Below the pieces are notes generated by a model that saw only the letters and a list, made by a program, of their open reading frames with translations, made no database searches and was not told the DNA's origin. Shown here in pieces: positions 62,932 to 64,000 of a stretch of DNA of 64,000 nucleotides. Position numbers and translations under genes: made by a program. The stretch is from assembly GCF_963576545.1 (NCBI RefSeq), contig NW_026870560.1, forward strand, positions 64,501 through 128,500, in the 5' to 3' direction. Source of the stretch: Limanda limanda. Taxonomy: Eukaryota > Chordata > Actinopteri > Pleuronectiformes > Pleuronectidae. The number at the start of each line of letters is the position of its first letter. Within the stretch, counting starts at the first letter, position 1.

Positions 62932-64000
62932 GTGGGGGTAAAGCCTACTTGCAAGTCTCTCCGACCTTCACAAAAAAAGTTATTCAAGAATATCTCTTTC
63001 TCCTATGTGCTTTCATCCCTAACCCTAACCCTAACCCTTCCGAAAGTCGGAGAAGCTCAAGGATGGTACCGATCGATGCGCGCAACCCCATTTAGTGGGG
63101 GTAGAGCCTACTTGCAAGTCTCTCCGACCTTCACAAAAAAAGTAATTCAAGAATATCTCCTCAGATTTGGGGGAATTTCGTCGGTCGACCTCTTCCGAAG
63201 GTCGTACAAGCTCGGGGATGGTACCAATCGATCCGCAGGACCCAAATTAGTCCAGATGCAACCACTTTCCAAGTCTCTCCGACCTTCACAAAAAAAGTTA
63301 TTCAAGAATATCTCTTTCTCCTATGTGCTTTCATCCCTAACCCTAACCCTAACCCTTCCGAAAGTCGGAGAAGCTCAAGGATGGTACCGATCGATGCGCG
63401 CTACCCCATTTAGTGGGGGTAGAGCCTACTTGCAAGTCTCTCCGACCTTCACAAAAAAAGTTATTCAAGAATATCTCTTTCTCCTATGTGCTTTCATCCC
63501 TAACCCTAACCCTAACCCTTCCGAAAGTCGGAGAAGCTCAAGGATGGTACCGATCGATGCGCGCTACCCCATTTAGTGGGGGTAAAGCCTACTTGCAAGT
63601 CTCTCCGACCTTCACAAAAAAAGTTATTCAAGAATATCTCTTTCTCCTATGTGCTTTCATCCCTAACCCTAACCCTAACCCTTCCGAAAGTCGGAGAAGC
63701 TCAAGGATGGTACCGATCGATGCGCGCAACCCCATTTAGTGGGGGTAGAGCCTACTTGCAAGTCTCTCCGACCTTCACAAAAAAAGTAATTCAAGAATAT
63801 CTCCTCAGATTTGGGGGAATTTCGTCGGTCGACCTCTTCCGAAGGTCGTACAAGCTCGGGGATGGTACCAATCGATCCGCAGGACCCAAATTAGTCCAGA
63901 TGCAACCACTTTCCAAGTCTCTCCGACCTTCACAAAAAAAGTTATTCAAGAATATCTCTTTCTCCTATGTGCTTTCATCCCTAACCCTAACCCTAACTCT
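62932..64000 (+). repeat. 644-bp higher-order period at the right edge
   Basis: The A variant GGGGGTAAAGCC occurs near 62937 and 63581, 644 bp apart, each followed by an A with GCGCAACCCC and a B preceded by GTAATT. The second unit is cut by the window edge. A third relative starts at 56756 (GTAAAGCC near 56761); it also shares the terminal AACTCT telomeric variant with the window end. Confidence 0.83.
63959..64000 (+). repeat. Partial monomer A at the right window edge
   Basis: The window ends inside the telomeric tract of an A monomer, in the order CCCTAACCCTAACTCT. The array therefore continues beyond the window on this side. Confidence 0.9.

Larger units (their letters stand above)
1..64000 (+). 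repeat. Continuous two-monomer satellite array with embedded telomere-type tracts (A/B satellite)
   Basis: Every base of the window belongs to a head-to-tail tandem array. The period is 163 bp (monomer A, with 157- and 151-bp length variants) or 155 bp (monomer B). All monomers have the same orientation and no unique sequence interrupts them. Using the TAGTGGGGGTAG motif of A as a phase mark, successive marks are 163, 157 or 151 bp apart when no B intervenes, and 318, 312 or 306 bp apart when one B intervenes. This gives about 310 A and 90 B monomers. Every length difference between A variants is a multiple of 6 bp and lies in the CCCTAA tract. TTAGGG-type tracts and multi-kilobase satellite organisation are eukaryotic features; a subtelomeric location is inferred from the tract, not shown. 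Confidence 0.97.

Noticed and set aside
55..63739. Serial overlapping ORFs of about 60-320 codons on the + strand, most opening at GTG or at ATGCGCGC.
   Set aside because: They are phase-rotated readings of the same satellite. Length classes follow monomer arithmetic (two A = 108 codons, A plus A+B = 214, and so on), most start at GTG, the translation has no recognisable domain, and substitutions and 6-bp changes fall without regard to frame. I do not annotate them as genes.
1..64000. CRISPR array.
   Set aside because: Repeats are 155-163 bp and directly abutting, with no short repeats separated by unique spacers, and there are no cas genes.
1..64000. Centromeric satellite.
   Set aside because: Monomer size and higher-order structure would fit, but telomere tracts in most monomers favour a subtelomeric origin. 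The sequence cannot exclude a centromeric location, so this is a ranking, not proof.
1..64000. Transposon, integrated virus, tRNA or rRNA genes within the array.
   Set aside because: No break in the monomer phase larger than the 35-bp deletion near 62.3 kb exists, so no insertion is present. No RNA-gene motif is seen in either monomer.
1..64000. The array as purely an assembly artefact (one monomer repeated by the assembler).
   Set aside because: Copies carry hundreds of scattered and nested private variants with a coherent duplication history, which argues for real sequence. Copy number and the exact order of near-identical blocks could still be wrong without spanning reads.

Overview
The whole 64-kb window is one uninterrupted tandem-repeat (satellite) array. 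I see no protein-coding gene, tRNA, rRNA, transposon or unique sequence in it. Two related monomers alternate on the + strand. Monomer A (normally 163 bp) carries a short telomere-type tract of CCCTAA units (TTAGGG on the other strand). Monomer B (155 bp) is a diverged relative of A with no telomeric tract. I count about 310 A and 90 B monomers, all in the same orientation. B never touches another B; every B lies between A monomers.

The host is almost certainly a eukaryote with TTAGGG-type telomeres. That motif occurs in many animals, many fungi, several protist groups and a few plants, so I cannot narrow it further. The most likely setting is a subtelomeric or telomere-associated satellite block. 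The C-rich strand reads 5'->3' rightward, as it would inward from a left chromosome end, but the window has only about three telomere units in a row at any point, so it is not a terminal telomere.

Layout: 1-4.4 kb contains only full-length A (three CCCTAA units) and includes a clean 1,296-bp higher-order tandem duplication. From 4.4 to about 42 kb, 157-bp A monomers (two units) are mixed in. The arrangement there is a patchwork of segmental copies: a 3.36-kb block copied at an offset of 4,327 bp, a ~5-kb block copied at an offset of ~7.7-8.5 kb, and local tandem duplications of 799, 1,107, 1,270 and 1,759 bp. From 42 kb to the end, 151-bp A monomers (one unit) appear as well. This part has a 1,109-bp tandem duplication, a 3.7-kb block copied at an offset of ~8.96 kb, and one A monomer with a 35-bp microhomology-flanked deletion near 62.3 kb.

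The apparent ORFs (about 60 to 320 codons) are by-products of stop-poor monomers whose length is not a multiple of three. I do not annotate them as genes. The points of biological interest are the exact four-GGG G-quadruplex motif in each full A monomer, the 45-bp core that is nearly invariant in both A and B, the two-monomer higher-order architecture, and the CpG-biased variation.
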